Source: Absicoccus intestinalis
GTDB lineage: Bacteria; Bacillota_I; Bacilli_A; Erysipelotrichales; Erysipelotrichaceae
NCBI RefSeq assembly: GCF_033971885.1
Contig: NZ_JALBUS010000005.1
Location: forward strand, 84,742-148,741
Direction of reading: 5' to 3'
DNA length: 64,000 nt
Shown in pieces: positions 8,994 to 17,348 of the stretch. Position 1 is the first letter of the stretch; each line of letters opens with the position of its first letter. Below the pieces are notes generated by a model. The model searched no databases and had not been told where the DNA came from. It saw only the letters and a list, made by a program, of their open reading frames with translations. The translations under genes and the position numbers were made by a program.

Positions 8994-9212
8994 CTATTCC
9001 ACTTCGATCCATTCAGCTTCCGACTTACGAATGGATAATTCATATCCGCGCACCGTCAATTCGATGGGATCGCCTAAAGGGGCTACTTTGCGAACAAAAA
9101 TTTCTACACCCTTGACAATGCCCATATCCATGATGCGACGTTTTGTAGCGCCTTTTCCAGTGATCTTTTTAACGGTCACACTCGTTCCTACTGGTATTTG
9201 ATTTAGTGTCAT
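8994..9212 (-). CDS. feoA: FeoA family protein
   Basis: A 72-residue SH3-like FeoA protein that is thought to bind and modulate FeoB at the cytosolic face. It shows the family layout: VTVKKITGKG, then RRIMDMGIVKGVEIFV, then APLGDPIELTVRGYELSIRK (cited in part). It precedes feoB by 11 bases and follows a second FeoA-like gene. The repressed iron-responsive promoter lies upstream of that gene. Confidence 0.92.
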   Translation of the reverse strand: MTLNQIPVGTSVTVKKITGKGATKRRIMDMGIVKGVEIFVRKVAPLGDPIELTVRGYELSIRKSEAEWIEVE

Positions 9213-9225
9213 ATATCTTCCCTTC

Positions 9226-9435
9226 CTATACCATCACTCGACGCGCAAGTGAAGTATCTATGGCAACACGAACATTTTTTACTTCAACGATCAAATTTCC
9301 ATCAATGCTTTGGATGACTTGTACTTCGGCTCCTTCCACAAATCCCAAATTTGCTAGATGCTTACGCATTTGATCATTGCCTGTAACTCGTTTCACAATA
9401 TATACCGTATTTATATCGGCAAGTGATAATGGCAT
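9226..9435 (-). CDS. FeoA domain protein (second copy)
   Basis: A 69-residue FeoA-type protein, first gene of the feo operon. The pattern is IVKRVTGNDQMRKHLANLGF, then VEGAEVQVIQS, then a C-terminal RVAIDTSLARRV, the usual FeoA ending. It diverges from the neighbouring FeoA copy. Tandem FeoA proteins before FeoB are common in Bacillota. The ribosome site AGGTAGG is five bases before the ATG. Confidence 0.9.
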   Translation of the reverse strand: MPLSLADINTVYIVKRVTGNDQMRKHLANLGFVEGAEVQVIQSIDGNLIVEVKNVRVAIDTSLARRVMV

Positions 9436-9461
9436 ATCCTACCTCCATAGATATATTCTTT

Positions 9462-9474
9462 CTAACATAGTTAG
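9462..9474. promoter_or_regulatory. candidate iron-regulator operator (inverted repeat)
   Basis: CTAAC-ATA-GTTAG is a perfect 5-3-5 inverted repeat lying over the -10 box and predicted start of the feo promoter, a placement suited to repression. It shares CTAAC/GTTAG half-sites with DtxR-type operators. The regulator's identity is inference. Confidence 0.45.
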
Positions 9475-9501
9475 TATAGAGCAACTCGAATAGTTTGTCA
9501 A
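9473..9501 (-). promoter_or_regulatory. feo operon promoter
   Basis: Minus-strand TTGACA (9496-9501) and TATACT (9473-9478) with exactly 17 bases between them, a near-consensus housekeeping promoter about 40 bases before the first FeoA gene. Confidence 0.8.
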
Positions 9502-9551
9502 ATCTATTTTAGATAGCACTAATTTTATTAAAATAATCTAATTACATAGCT

Positions 9552-9579
9552 AAAAAAAACACCCACATCAAGTGAGTGT
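9552..9579 (-). terminator. terminator of infC-rpmI-rplT
   Basis: Minus-strand hairpin ACACTCAC/GTGGGTGT followed by eight T residues, just past the rplT stop. Confidence 0.85.
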
Positions 9580-9586
9580 CCCTTTC

Positions 9587-9943
9587 TTAGTTTAAAGCAG
9601 CTTTTGCTTCTTCACAAATCTTTGTGAAGCTTTCTGCATCATGGATAGCCATTTCGCTTAACATCTTACGATTGATTTCGATATTCGCTAATTTCAATCC
9701 ATGCATTAAACGAGAATAAGATAAACCATTCATACGAGCAGCGGCATTGATACGAGCAATCCAGATCTTACGCATGTTTCCTTTTAACTTGCGACGATCA
9801 TTGAATGCATATTTGAAAGAATGCATTACCTGTTCATTTGCCGTTTTGTATAATGTATGTTTTGAACCAAAATATCCTTTGGCAAGTTTTAATACGCGCT
9901 TTCTACGAGCACGAGTAACAGTTCCACCTTTAACTCTAGCCAT
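9587..9943 (-). CDS. rplT: 50S ribosomal protein L20
   Basis: Large-subunit protein L20, 118 residues, normal length. MARVKGGTVTRARRKRVLKL and LAKGYFGSKHTLYKTA (each cited in part) are the conserved RNA-binding N-terminus, and WIARINAAARMNGLSYSRLM follows. In Bacillota L20 represses its own operon by binding the leader; the leader terminator upstream of infC fits that scheme. Last gene of the operon, with GGAGGA upstream. Confidence 0.98.
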   Translation of the reverse strand: MARVKGGTVTRARRKRVLKLAKGYFGSKHTLYKTANEQVMHSFKYAFNDRRKLKGNMRKIWIARINAAARMNGLSYSRLMHGLKLANIEINRKMLSEMAIHDAESFTKICEEAKAALN

Positions 9944-9967
9944 TCTATTTTCCTCCTCTATTTAAAA

Positions 9968-10162
9968 TTACTTTTGTAACATATTTTTAATACGTTTGTA
10001 GTCTGTAGCATGTACCGTTGTAGGTTTTGCCAAATGACGTCTTTGTTTCTTTGTTTTACCGTGGAAACGGTGAGATGTATAGGCATGTGATCTCTTTAAT
10101 TTTCCTGAACCTGTCTTCTTTACTCGTTTGGCAAGTCCTCTATGAGTTTTCATCTTAGGCAT
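9968..10162 (-). CDS. rpmI: 50S ribosomal protein L35
   Basis: Ribosomal protein L35, 64 residues, very basic, with the conserved MPKMKTHRGLAKRVKKTGSG start and the HRFHGKTKKQRRHL motif. It lies between infC and rplT in the universal order, with a GGAGGA ribosome site. Confidence 0.98.
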   Translation of the reverse strand: MPKMKTHRGLAKRVKKTGSGKLKRSHAYTSHRFHGKTKKQRRHLAKPTTVHATDYKRIKNMLQK

Positions 10163-10175
10163 AATTTGCTCCTCC

Positions 10176-10730
10176 TTACTTCTGCGTCTTCTTAGGCGAT
10201 AAAGTGACTGACATTGTATTTCCTTCCAACTTAGGACGCTTCTCTACGTTGGCAATATCCGAACACGCCTCCATGAATTTATCCATGGTATTTCGTCCAG
10301 TTTCCTGACGCGTAATCATTCTTCCGCGGAATCGCATATCAATCTTTACTTTCATCCCCGCTTCAAGCCATTTTCTCGCATGACGTAACTTCGTTTGAAA
10401 ATCATGTTCCTCCACCACTGGTGATAAACGCAATGACTTAATTTCAACAACATGTTGTTTGCGCTTTGCTTCTTTTTCCTTCTTCTGCTGCTCAAAATGA
10501 TATCGACCATAGTCTAATATCTTGCAAACAGGCGGCTTAGCTTTTGGCGCCACACATAACAAATCTAAATTTTGACTCGCTGCAATACTTTGTGCTTTTC
10601 TTTTAGACATGACGCCCAATTGTTCACCATCAGCACCAATGACACGAACTTCTTTGAATGGAATCTTGTCATTAAATAAATCATGATTCACATTATTTGG
10701 GGCTACTTTACGATTACGGATATCCGACAC
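10176..10730 (-). CDS. infC: translation initiation factor IF-3
   Basis: IF-3, 184 residues, controlling start-codon selection and subunit separation. The N-domain shows FKEVRVIGADGEQLGVMSK, the linker is rich in K and E, and the C-domain carries HARKWLEAG and MRFRGRM. The start used here is GTG at 10730 with AGAAGG just upstream; a non-ATG start is normal for infC. An intrinsic terminator stands immediately before the gene, so expression is probably set by attenuation. Confidence 0.97.
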   Translation of the reverse strand: MSDIRNRKVAPNNVNHDLFNDKIPFKEVRVIGADGEQLGVMSKRKAQSIAASQNLDLLCVAPKAKPPVCKILDYGRYHFEQQKKEKEAKRKQHVVEIKSLRLSPVVEEHDFQTKLRHARKWLEAGMKVKIDMRFRGRMITRQETGRNTMDKFMEACSDIANVEKRPKLEGNTMSVTLSPKKTQK

Positions 10731-10745
10731 CTACCTTCTATTCAT

Positions 10746-10863
10746 AAAAAATGGGCACGACAAACGTACCCATTCTAACTTAAGCAATTTCATGAATTGG
10801 CTTAAACCCATGTATCCAAATACATCAGGTGAGAAGAGGTACTTCTATCTTTCCATTCCTTAC
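10746..10863 (-). promoter_or_regulatory. infC leader with terminator/attenuator (probable L20-type leader)
   Basis: On the minus strand a stem AATGGG..CG / CG..CCCATT with T-run (10746-10774) lies only about 16 bases before the infC start, at the end of a leader of about 120 bases. This matches the Bacillota arrangement in which L20 binds the leader and favours termination. Assignment to the L20 leader family rests on position, not on a covariance search. Confidence 0.65.
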
Positions 10864-10869
10864 TCGAAG

Positions 10870-10897
10870 ATATTACCACATGTTCAATGTCATGTAA
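10870..10897 (-). promoter_or_regulatory. putative infC operon promoter
   Basis: Minus-strand TTACAT (10892-10897), 16-base gap, TAATAT (10870-10875). It lies between the tRNA terminator and the leader. Confidence 0.5.
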
Positions 10898-10900
10898 AGA

Positions 10901-10923
10901 AAAAAAGCTCGAAATTCGAGCTT
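10901..10923 (-). terminator. tRNA-Lys terminator
   Basis: Minus-strand hairpin AAGCTCGAA/TTCGAGCTT followed by a T-run, nine bases after the tRNA 3' end. Confidence 0.8.
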
Positions 10924-10931
10924 ATTTACAA

Positions 10932-11007
10932 TGGTGGATCCTTGGGGATTCGAACCCCAGACCCACTGATTAAGAGTCAGTTGCTCTGCCAGCTGAGCTA
11001 AGGATCC
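10932..11007 (-). tRNA. tRNA-Lys (anticodon CTT)
   Basis: 76-base cloverleaf. Acceptor GGATCCT pairs with AGGATCC, followed by discriminator A and an encoded CCA. The anticodon arm is CTGACTCTTAATCAG with anticodon CTT, and the T arm is GGGGTTCGAATCCCC. Decodes AAG. Confidence 0.97.
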
Positions 11008-11189
11008 ATGTGATTGCTTAGGTATATTAACATGATTTCCTACTTCATGCAAATATTTTTTTCAATGCTTAAAAAAAATCGAATTGATACATTTATTTTT
11101 TTCTATATTTGAATTATAATCTAACCATGGGGGAGTACCTTTCCATTTTCCTTAGAAAAAAAGGAAAGTTAGTATTAGGAGATGTAATT

Positions 11190-11396
11190 ATGTTAACAGG
11201 CAAAGTAAAATGGTTTAATACCGAAAAAGGATATGGATTCATCATTGATGCCGATGGCAAAGATGTTTTTGTCCATTATTCTTCCATTCAAGCCGATGGC
11301 TTCAAAAATCTAGAAGAAGGTCAAACCGTATCCTATGATTTAGTCGAAACAGATCGTGGACCACAAGCCAATAACGTAAAAGTTATCGGCGAATAG
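11190..11396 (+). CDS. cold-shock protein (CspA/CspB family)
   Basis: A 68-residue single-stranded nucleic acid-binding OB-fold protein. RNP1 appears as KGYGFI and RNP2 as DVFVHYSSI, preceded by the family start TGKVKWFN. The ATG at 1190 bases past 10000 (11190) has AGGAG upstream. A TATAAT at 11115-11120 gives a leader of about 60 bases with internal complementarity (CTTTCC/GGAAAG), as usual for cold-shock messages. A bidirectional terminator follows. Confidence 0.95.
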   Translation: MLTGKVKWFNTEKGYGFIIDADGKDVFVHYSSIQADGFKNLEEGQTVSYDLVETDRGPQANNVKVIGE

Positions 11397-11440
11397 TCGC
11401 TTTTTATTCAGTTTTGATTGTTCGTTTATCCTTCCCCCTT

Positions 11441-11471
11441 AAAAAAGGAGAGCCTTTCGCTCTCCTATATT
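11441..11471. terminator. bidirectional terminator between csp and folA
   Basis: Stem GGAGAGC, loop CTTTC, GCTCTCC (11447-11465), with an A-run before and a T-rich run after, shared by the convergent genes. Confidence 0.85.
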
Positions 11472-11950
11472 TTTTGCTTTGTATACTTCACAATTTGATA
11501 AGTCACATCATTTTCTTCCTCTTCTTCTAGAATGGTTTTGGTATATAAAGAAGAATCAAACATCGGAAAATAAACATCGGCATCTTCTGCATCTTGAATG
11601 TGAGTCAACAACAATTCATCCGCATAAGGCAACATCTGTGCATAGATTTGTGCCCCACCAATCACATAAACATCCACATTCTTATCTTTATAAGCTTGAA
11701 TAAACGCATCAATGGTTGCAAATACTTCAACTTCTGGTTCCACCAATGGAGCCGAACGCGAAATCACAATGTGATGACGACCCGGCAATAAATGCGGCAA
11801 CGACTCATACGTTTTTCGCCCCATCAAAACAATATGTCCTTTTGTGGTTTGACGAAAAAACTGCATATCTCCCTTCAAATGCCAAATCAAATCATTATTT
11901 TTTCCAAGTTCATAATTTTTGCCAATCGCAGCAATCTCAATTAATTTCAT
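11465..11950 (-). CDS. folA: dihydrofolate reductase
   Basis: NADPH-dependent reduction of dihydrofolate, 161 residues. Signatures are IAAIGKNYELGKNNDLIWHL (cofactor and substrate loop), IVLMGRKTYESLP and VYVIGGAQIYAQ. It lies ten bases downstream of thyA with its own AGGAGG, the usual functional pair because ThyA generates the dihydrofolate. Last gene of the operon. Confidence 0.97.
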   Translation of the reverse strand: MKLIEIAAIGKNYELGKNNDLIWHLKGDMQFFRQTTKGHIVLMGRKTYESLPHLLPGRHHIVISRSAPLVEPEVEVFATIDAFIQAYKDKNVDVYVIGGAQIYAQMLPYADELLLTHIQDAEDADVYFPMFDSSLYTKTILEEEEENDVTYQIVKYTKQKI

Positions 11951-11960
11951 TTTCCTCCTT

Positions 11961-12833
11961 TTATTGGGATATTGGAAAAGAAATCTTTCCCATATGTTGA
12001 TAATTTAATAATTTGATATCGGTAATATCCTTGCTATGATCAAAATCATAGAAATTCTTGATATCCGGATTTAACCATAATTTTGGAGTCGGCAACGATT
12101 CCTTGGTAGAATAGCGCTCCAATTGTTCTTTGATCCCATCTACTTGATTTACATAAATATGCGCATCTTTGATAGACCAGCTCATCGTGCCTGGTTGCAA
12201 GCCTGTGACTTGGGCTAACATGCACAACAATACCGCGTATTGAGTGACATTGAATGGCAATCCCAATGGTACATCGCAACTTCGCTGATGTACCCACACA
12301 TTCAATTTACCATCTGTGATATCCCATTCACTCGACCAAACACAGCTTGGTAAAACGGCAGTATCTAAATATTCATCTTGCCATAAAGATAAGACACGAC
12401 GACGATCATCCGGTGTATGGATTAAACTATCGATCAAACGATCCATCAACCCCATTTTTTTAACGATATAACCATAGGCCGTACCAATGGTATGTGCATA
12501 TTTTGGATTAAAATGCTTCAAGACCTTACCCGTTTTTTGATCTTTCCAATCACCGTTTTCATCGATTTCCCATAAATCCCAAATGTGAACATTTCGTTCT
12601 TGTAGCCATCGCACATCATTGGACTGTACTTGATAAATCCATAACATTTCTAAGACGGCTTGTCGAATAAATAATTGTTTTGTCGTTAAAATAGGAAATT
12701 CTTCCCCTACGTCCAAGGTAAAATAGGCACTCGGAATCTTGATTGAATCCACTCCCGTACGATTCTGTACCTGCTTTCCTTGACGCAAGATATTTTCACA
12801 AATTCGACAATAAATTTCATCCCACGCTGACAT
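11961..12833 (-). CDS. thyA: thymidylate synthase
   Basis: ThyA, 290 residues, methylating dUMP with methylenetetrahydrofolate. Substrate-binding motifs are DRRRVLSLW, VHQRSCDVPLGLPFN, QYAVLLCMLAQVTGL and DAHIYVNQVDG. The nucleophile lies in LPSCVWSS (Cys about 164), where the commoner form has Cys followed by His. Related Bacillota enzymes also vary here, so it is probably active. Its start overlaps the preceding HAD gene by 17 bases and has AAGGAGAAGG upstream. Confidence 0.95.
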   Translation of the reverse strand: MSAWDEIYCRICENILRQGKQVQNRTGVDSIKIPSAYFTLDVGEEFPILTTKQLFIRQAVLEMLWIYQVQSNDVRWLQERNVHIWDLWEIDENGDWKDQKTGKVLKHFNPKYAHTIGTAYGYIVKKMGLMDRLIDSLIHTPDDRRRVLSLWQDEYLDTAVLPSCVWSSEWDITDGKLNVWVHQRSCDVPLGLPFNVTQYAVLLCMLAQVTGLQPGTMSWSIKDAHIYVNQVDGIKEQLERYSTKESLPTPKLWLNPDIKNFYDFDHSKDITDIKLLNYQHMGKISFPISQ

Positions 12834-13662
12834 TTCCTTCTCCTTTTTTCAACAAATGATCTTCAATAAAATGACCAACAGCCCCTTCATCATTGGTCAA
12901 CGTTGTTACATATCTCGCATTCATTTTCGATTCTTTGGATCCATTGGCCATACATACACCACAACCAACTAACCCCAACATTTCTTGATCATTGGGTGCA
13001 TCTCCAAAAGCCATGATCGTTTCCAAGGGAACACCATAATGCTTCGCTAATTTCTTCATGCCAAATCCTTTGTTGATATGGGGATCGACATATTCAAATA
13101 ACGTATCACTGGTCGCAAAACCAACGACACGAGCATCATAGAAATGACTGGCTCTTTCCAATATGACCGGCATATAGCTTGGCTCAAAATGCATCATCAA
13201 CTTATTGATATCGCGATTTTGCATAAATTCATGCATATTCACTTCAATTTCCGTTTCACCAAACATCAAGGCATCGGCTCTTGTTTTTTCATTGGACTTG
13301 CTGGTGTAACGAGTAGGGCCCATCACAACATGAAATTCGACATCCAGATCTTCAAAAAAACGAATGATCTTTAATACGACATTGCTAGAAATCAAATGAT
13401 ATTCTTCTTTATCACGACGTCGTAGATCATATAAGACGCCACCATTCATCCCGACAATAAAACTTACATCTTGTTCAATGCCCCAATCATGGATCATCGG
13501 ACGAACCGTTTCAATCGGACGTCCAGAAGCAATCCCAAATAAGATCCCATGATCTTTTAAACAACTGATCACTTCGCGATTAATGGCAGGTACTTTTTTG
13601 TGTGAATCCAAAAACGTGCCATCTAGATCCGTTGCCACTAATGTGATTGTTTCGTTTTCCAT
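12817..13662 (-). CDS. Cof-type HAD-IIB phosphatase
   Basis: 281-residue haloacid dehalogenase family hydrolase. Motif I is DLDGTFLDS, motif II lies in FGIASGRP, and motif IV is AFGDAPNDQEML. The C2-type cap in the middle gives the Cof subfamily. Likely a sugar-phosphate or cofactor phosphatase; the substrate cannot be read from sequence. GAGGTAA, within the end of the M18 peptidase gene, serves as ribosome site. A second, different member starts the same operon. Confidence 0.9.
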   Translation of the reverse strand: MENETITLVATDLDGTFLDSHKKVPAINREVISCLKDHGILFGIASGRPIETVRPMIHDWGIEQDVSFIVGMNGGVLYDLRRRDKEEYHLISSNVVLKIIRFFEDLDVEFHVVMGPTRYTSKSNEKTRADALMFGETEIEVNMHEFMQNRDINKLMMHFEPSYMPVILERASHFYDARVVGFATSDTLFEYVDPHINKGFGMKKLAKHYGVPLETIMAFGDAPNDQEMLGLVGCGVCMANGSKESKMNARYVTTLTNDEGAVGHFIEDHLLKKGEGNVSVG

Positions 13663-13668
13663 AATTTC

Positions 13669-15048
13669 TTACCTCATAAATTCAATAAAAGCTTTATATC
13701 CTCGATATGCCTCATATACATCGGCTTTCGATGATATTTCATGGGGCGCATGCATATTGTGAAGTGGAACTCCACAATCAATCACACGCATACCATAATT
13801 AGCCAAGATATAGGCGATGGTACCACCACCACCAGCATCTACCTTACCTAATTCACCCGTTTGCCAATGAACCTGGCCTTGTTCCATGACAGCGCGCAAT
13901 TGGGCAATATATTCTGCATTCGCATCGTTACAACCACTTTTGCCCCGTGCACCCGTATATTTATTGAATGCAAGGCCATAGCCAAACTTTGGCTGATTCT
14001 CATTGGGACTGGAAACATCTGCATAATTGGGATCATGGGCCGCACATACATCACTAGACAACATAGCTGAATGGATCAAAGCCCGACGAACTGCCAAATT
14101 TGAATCTTTGCCTAAAGCATATAAGACTTCAGCCACAAAATCCTCAAAAAATTGAGACTGCATACCGGTTGCCCCTTGGGATCCTACTTCTTCTTTATCC
14201 ACCAATAAACAAGCCGCCGTTCGTTTTAGATGGCGTGCTTCCAACATCGCTTGTAAAGAGGTATAGGCACAAACTTTATCATCTTGCCCATACGCCAAGA
14301 TCAAGCTTCTATCCAAGCCACATGAACGAGCTTGACCAGCTGGTACCACTTCCAATTCAGCACTGATAAAATCTTCTTCTTCAAATCCATAGGTTGTTTT
14401 TAAGATTTGCAGGATATGTGCTTTTACGGGCTCTTCCTTTACATCGGCCAACGGAATCGATCCAATCGTCACATTTAACGATTCTCCTTCCACGACTTGA
14501 TCCGCTTTTTTATTCATTTGTTTCGAAGCCAAATGAATCAATAAGTCACTGATCACAAAGACAGGATCTTCTTCTTTATCACCGATAGCCACATCGATCG
14601 TTTGCCCATTTTTCAAAACAACCACACCATAGATAGCCAACGGAATGGTTACCCATTGATATTTTTTGACACCACCATAATAATGCGTATCAAAATAGGC
14701 CAGATCTCCCTCTTCATAGAGCGGATGTTGTTTCAAATCCAAACGAGGACTATCAATATGAGCCCCTAAGATATTCATCCCTTCTTCCAAAGGATCATCG
14801 CCAATTTGCATCAAGGCAACCGCCTTATTCATCTGATTCATATACACTTTATCTTGAGGATGCAACGACTCTTTCTTTTGAATGATTTCTTCGATATTGC
14901 GATATCCTGCTGCCTCGGCTTTTTCAATGGCCAGCTTCACAAAGCGACGTTCCGTCTTGGCTTCACTTAGAAATGCCATATACTCGTCACAAAAAGACAT
15001 TACTTCCGCTTGTTTTTTTTCATCATATTCTTTCCATGCTAATCCCAT
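13669..15048 (-). CDS. apeB: M18 family aminopeptidase
   Basis: Zinc aminopeptidase of 459 residues, tetrahedral M18 family, acting on N-terminal residues of peptides in the cytosol. Metal and catalytic motifs are GAHIDSPRLDLK, DKEEVGSQGATGMQS, VCAAHDPNYAD and NMHAPHEISSKADVYEAY. The ATG has GGAGGAG upstream and overlaps the murI stop by ten bases. Confidence 0.93.
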   Translation of the reverse strand: MGLAWKEYDEKKQAEVMSFCDEYMAFLSEAKTERRFVKLAIEKAEAAGYRNIEEIIQKKESLHPQDKVYMNQMNKAVALMQIGDDPLEEGMNILGAHIDSPRLDLKQHPLYEEGDLAYFDTHYYGGVKKYQWVTIPLAIYGVVVLKNGQTIDVAIGDKEEDPVFVISDLLIHLASKQMNKKADQVVEGESLNVTIGSIPLADVKEEPVKAHILQILKTTYGFEEEDFISAELEVVPAGQARSCGLDRSLILAYGQDDKVCAYTSLQAMLEARHLKRTAACLLVDKEEVGSQGATGMQSQFFEDFVAEVLYALGKDSNLAVRRALIHSAMLSSDVCAAHDPNYADVSSPNENQPKFGYGLAFNKYTGARGKSGCNDANAEYIAQLRAVMEQGQVHWQTGELGKVDAGGGGTIAYILANYGMRVIDCGVPLHNMHAPHEISSKADVYEAYRGYKAFIEFMR

Positions 15049-15809
15049 ATGATCTCCTCCATTCTTTTCAATAATCTTTTTGATAATTCAATTTTTGATG
15101 GATCCGTATTTTTCCAAACGATCCCGCCACCATGATCATTTAATTGTCCATTTTGATTTAAAATATCTTCTAAATGACGAATGGTTCCCCAATTGCCATC
15201 CACGATATGGACATCTTGTGGCAAAAGCTTCTTTAACGCATTCCGATAAAACAAAAAATGTGTACAACCTAAAACAATACTATTTACTTTTGGACTTTGA
15301 TGTAAATATTCATTTAAAGTACGCGCAATCATCGTTTCCTGATCCAATCGATCTTCCTCTACGATTCGAACCAATTGAGGACAAGGTACCCGATAGATCG
15401 TATGTTCATCATCAAATCGATCCATCAAGCGCGCAAATTTTTGTTCTTTTAGGGTCAATTCCGTGGCCCATACAGCAATATGTTGTCTCGGTCCTTTTTC
15501 ACAAGCGACTTTTAAAGCCGGTTCCATACCAATGATAGGAATCTCGTAACGATCGCGCAATACATCCACACAGGCACTTGTCGCTGTATTGCAGGCAATC
15601 ACGATTGCTTTCACATGTTGTGCGACAAACCAATCGCAAATCGCAATGCATCGTTGCGTAATTTCCTCTTTGGTTTTGGTACCATATGGATTGTATTGCG
15701 AATCTCCTAAGAAAATAAAATCTTCTTGTGGTAACACCTTTTTAGCAACCGATAATACACTGATTCCACCCAATCCAGAATCAAATATACCAATGGGATC
15801 ATTTTCCAT
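15039..15809 (-). CDS. murI: glutamate racemase
   Basis: Cofactor-independent racemase supplying D-glutamate for peptidoglycan, 256 residues. The phosphate/substrate loop is GIFDSGLGGISV, and the two catalytic cysteines lie in VIACNTATSA and VLGCTHF. I use ATG 15809 with GGAGG before it, inside the end of the upstream HAD gene; the longer frame to 15857 has no ribosome site. Confidence 0.95.
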   Translation of the reverse strand: MENDPIGIFDSGLGGISVLSVAKKVLPQEDFIFLGDSQYNPYGTKTKEEITQRCIAICDWFVAQHVKAIVIACNTATSACVDVLRDRYEIPIIGMEPALKVACEKGPRQHIAVWATELTLKEQKFARLMDRFDDEHTIYRVPCPQLVRIVEEDRLDQETMIARTLNEYLHQSPKVNSIVLGCTHFLFYRNALKKLLPQDVHIVDGNWGTIRHLEDILNQNGQLNDHGGGIVWKNTDPSKIELSKRLLKRMEEIIWD

Positions 15810-16629
15810 TTTGTTGCCTCCTATCAAAATATTTTTCCATAAAATCCGCCCAGCCATCCATTGTGCATGGACGATCGGTCACCACATCGGCAATCGCTTT
15901 CGTATCTTCTGAGCCATTTTTTAAACAAACGCCTAACCCACTATATTTCAACATCCCATTATCATTGGATGTATCACCAAAAGCCATGACCTGTTCTGGC
16001 GATAAGCCATTGATTTCACAATATTGTGAAAGTGCATATCCTTTATCCGTATGAATATTGGTAAATTCAAATAAGGTCGGTTGCGTTTTGAACCCAATAT
16101 AATTTGGACTTGGATGCGCTCGAAAATAAGCCTCCACATCAGCCATCTGGTGTGCCTTTATTCGAAACATGATCTTTGCGTTTTCTTTCCGATAGAGATA
16201 GGACAGATCATCCACTTTATGGATCGATCGATGCCCCGAAAGAGCCGAACTAATAACGGTCGTATCGCGTTTGACACAAACGATGGCATCATCTTCATAA
16301 ATGATGGGGTTGGCATGAAATTGTTTCATGATTTCAATCGTTTCCTTGATCCATTCCGGTTTCATCAAATAATATGTATATTCTTTTTGATGAACCGCAT
16401 CACGAAGACTGGAACCATTCATACCAATCAACATATCAACAGGTTCAATATGCCATCCTTCGATCATATGATCAAGATCCCAAAAAGGACGACCACTGGC
16501 CAAGCCAAAATAAATATTCTTTGCCTTTAAGGTCTTGATCATTCGCTTAGCTCTTGGTGTCAGCAATTTATGTCGAACCACCAAAGTATCATCGATATCA
16601 CAAACAACTAACTTCAAATCTTTTATCAT
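15799..16629 (-). CDS. Cof-type HAD-IIB phosphatase
   Basis: 276-residue HAD hydrolase. Motif I is CDIDDTLVV, motif II FGLASGRPF, and motif IV AFGDTSNDNGML. First gene of HAD-murI-M18-HAD-thyA-folA. ATG 16629 has no ribosome site, but an extended -10 (TGGTATACT; hexamer complement at 16636-16641) ends six bases before it, so a leaderless message is likely. Substrate unknown. Confidence 0.88.
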   Translation of the reverse strand: MIKDLKLVVCDIDDTLVVRHKLLTPRAKRMIKTLKAKNIYFGLASGRPFWDLDHMIEGWHIEPVDMLIGMNGSSLRDAVHQKEYTYYLMKPEWIKETIEIMKQFHANPIIYEDDAIVCVKRDTTVISSALSGHRSIHKVDDLSYLYRKENAKIMFRIKAHQMADVEAYFRAHPSPNYIGFKTQPTLFEFTNIHTDKGYALSQYCEINGLSPEQVMAFGDTSNDNGMLKYSGLGVCLKNGSEDTKAIADVVTDRPCTMDGWADFMEKYFDRRQQNGK

Positions 16630-16646
16630 GTTTCCAGTATACCACG

Positions 16647-16675
16647 AAAAAGAGCTAACCATTCCGATTAGCTCT
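16647..16675 (-). terminator. terminator after the 82-residue protein gene
   Basis: Minus-strand AGAGCTAAT/ATTAGCTCT-type hairpin followed by TTTTT. It sits directly upstream of the HAD promoter. Confidence 0.8.
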
Positions 16676-16688
16676 TGCGTTCAAAGAA

Positions 16689-16937
16689 TTAATGAATCAA
16701 TGCGACTTTTCGATACATATCCGCATGCAATCGATATTTATCTTGATGAGCGATAACTTCTGGACAAGCTGTAAAGGCACGATCCAAATAATACGTATTT
16801 CCATCGGTACCATCAAACATATAGATCATGGTGGCTATACCACAATCCAATACATATGGATGTACTTTCATTTTTCCTTTCTGTTCATACATGGTCTCAA
16901 TAAATTCTTTGGGTTCTAAATGGACAATTGCACTCAT
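16689..16937 (-). CDS. unidentified 82-residue protein
   Basis: I do not recognise this protein. It is soluble and has no signal peptide. It contains HPYVLDCGIATMIYMFDG and a YYLDRAFTACPEV segment, with two Cys residues and a high proportion of aromatic and Met residues. The ribosome site AAGGAGAG is correctly spaced, and a terminator follows, so it is probably a single-gene unit. Length and codon pattern look like a real gene. Confidence 0.65.
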   Translation of the reverse strand: MSAIVHLEPKEFIETMYEQKGKMKVHPYVLDCGIATMIYMFDGTDGNTYYLDRAFTACPEVIAHQDKYRLHADMYRKVALIH

Positions 16938-17093
16938 ATGTCATCTCTCCTTGTCGATGTCTACATTATGTCGAAAAGTATCCATCTCAACAATAAATAT
17001 TTTGTTTTATACAAATAAACAAAGATTTTTCATTTGTAATATAACATGTAAGCGTTATACCTATTTTGTTATCCAAATAAATTAACGTATCAT

Positions 17094-17116
17094 AAAAAAA
17101 GGAATCAAACGATTCC
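17094..17116 (-). terminator. terminator of the candidate RNA
   Basis: Minus-strand GGAATC-GTTT-GATTCC followed by seven T residues. Confidence 0.85.
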
Positions 17117-17342
17117 TTCTTCCAAGTGCTTTTGGTTTCTCTTGATAAACCTTGTCTCTCACACTTGTATAGATGAAAGGAGTTCCTCTCTATTATGTAT
17201 GGAACTCCTTCCTGCGTTATATCTCATCCCGATGTTGTTTTCTTTCTCTTCTTTTGAAGTATGCAAAATTTTCGCATGGTTTATAAAACATCTGGCCTGA
17301 GCATCTACAGAGCTTTTCTACCCTCTGTTATAACCTCTTTTC
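17094..17342 (-). ncRNA. candidate structured non-coding RNA
   Basis: About 250 bases on the minus strand, bounded by a promoter with 17-base spacing and a strong terminator, with no open frame carrying a ribosome site. Several helices can be drawn: ACAGAG/CTCTGT, GGTTATAA/TTATAAACC, ATGC/GCAT around AAAATTTT, AGGAGTTCC/GGAACTCCT, and CAAGTG/CACTTG enclosing GGTTT/AAACC. It does not match what I know of 6S RNA, tmRNA, RNase P or SRP RNA. It could be an sRNA or an unclassified structured RNA. Confidence 0.5.
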
Positions 17343-17348
17343 ACTTGT

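Noticed and set aside
17094..17342. 6S RNA, tmRNA, RNase P RNA or SRP RNA
   Set aside because: None of the diagnostic conserved segments of these RNAs was found, so it is left unclassified.
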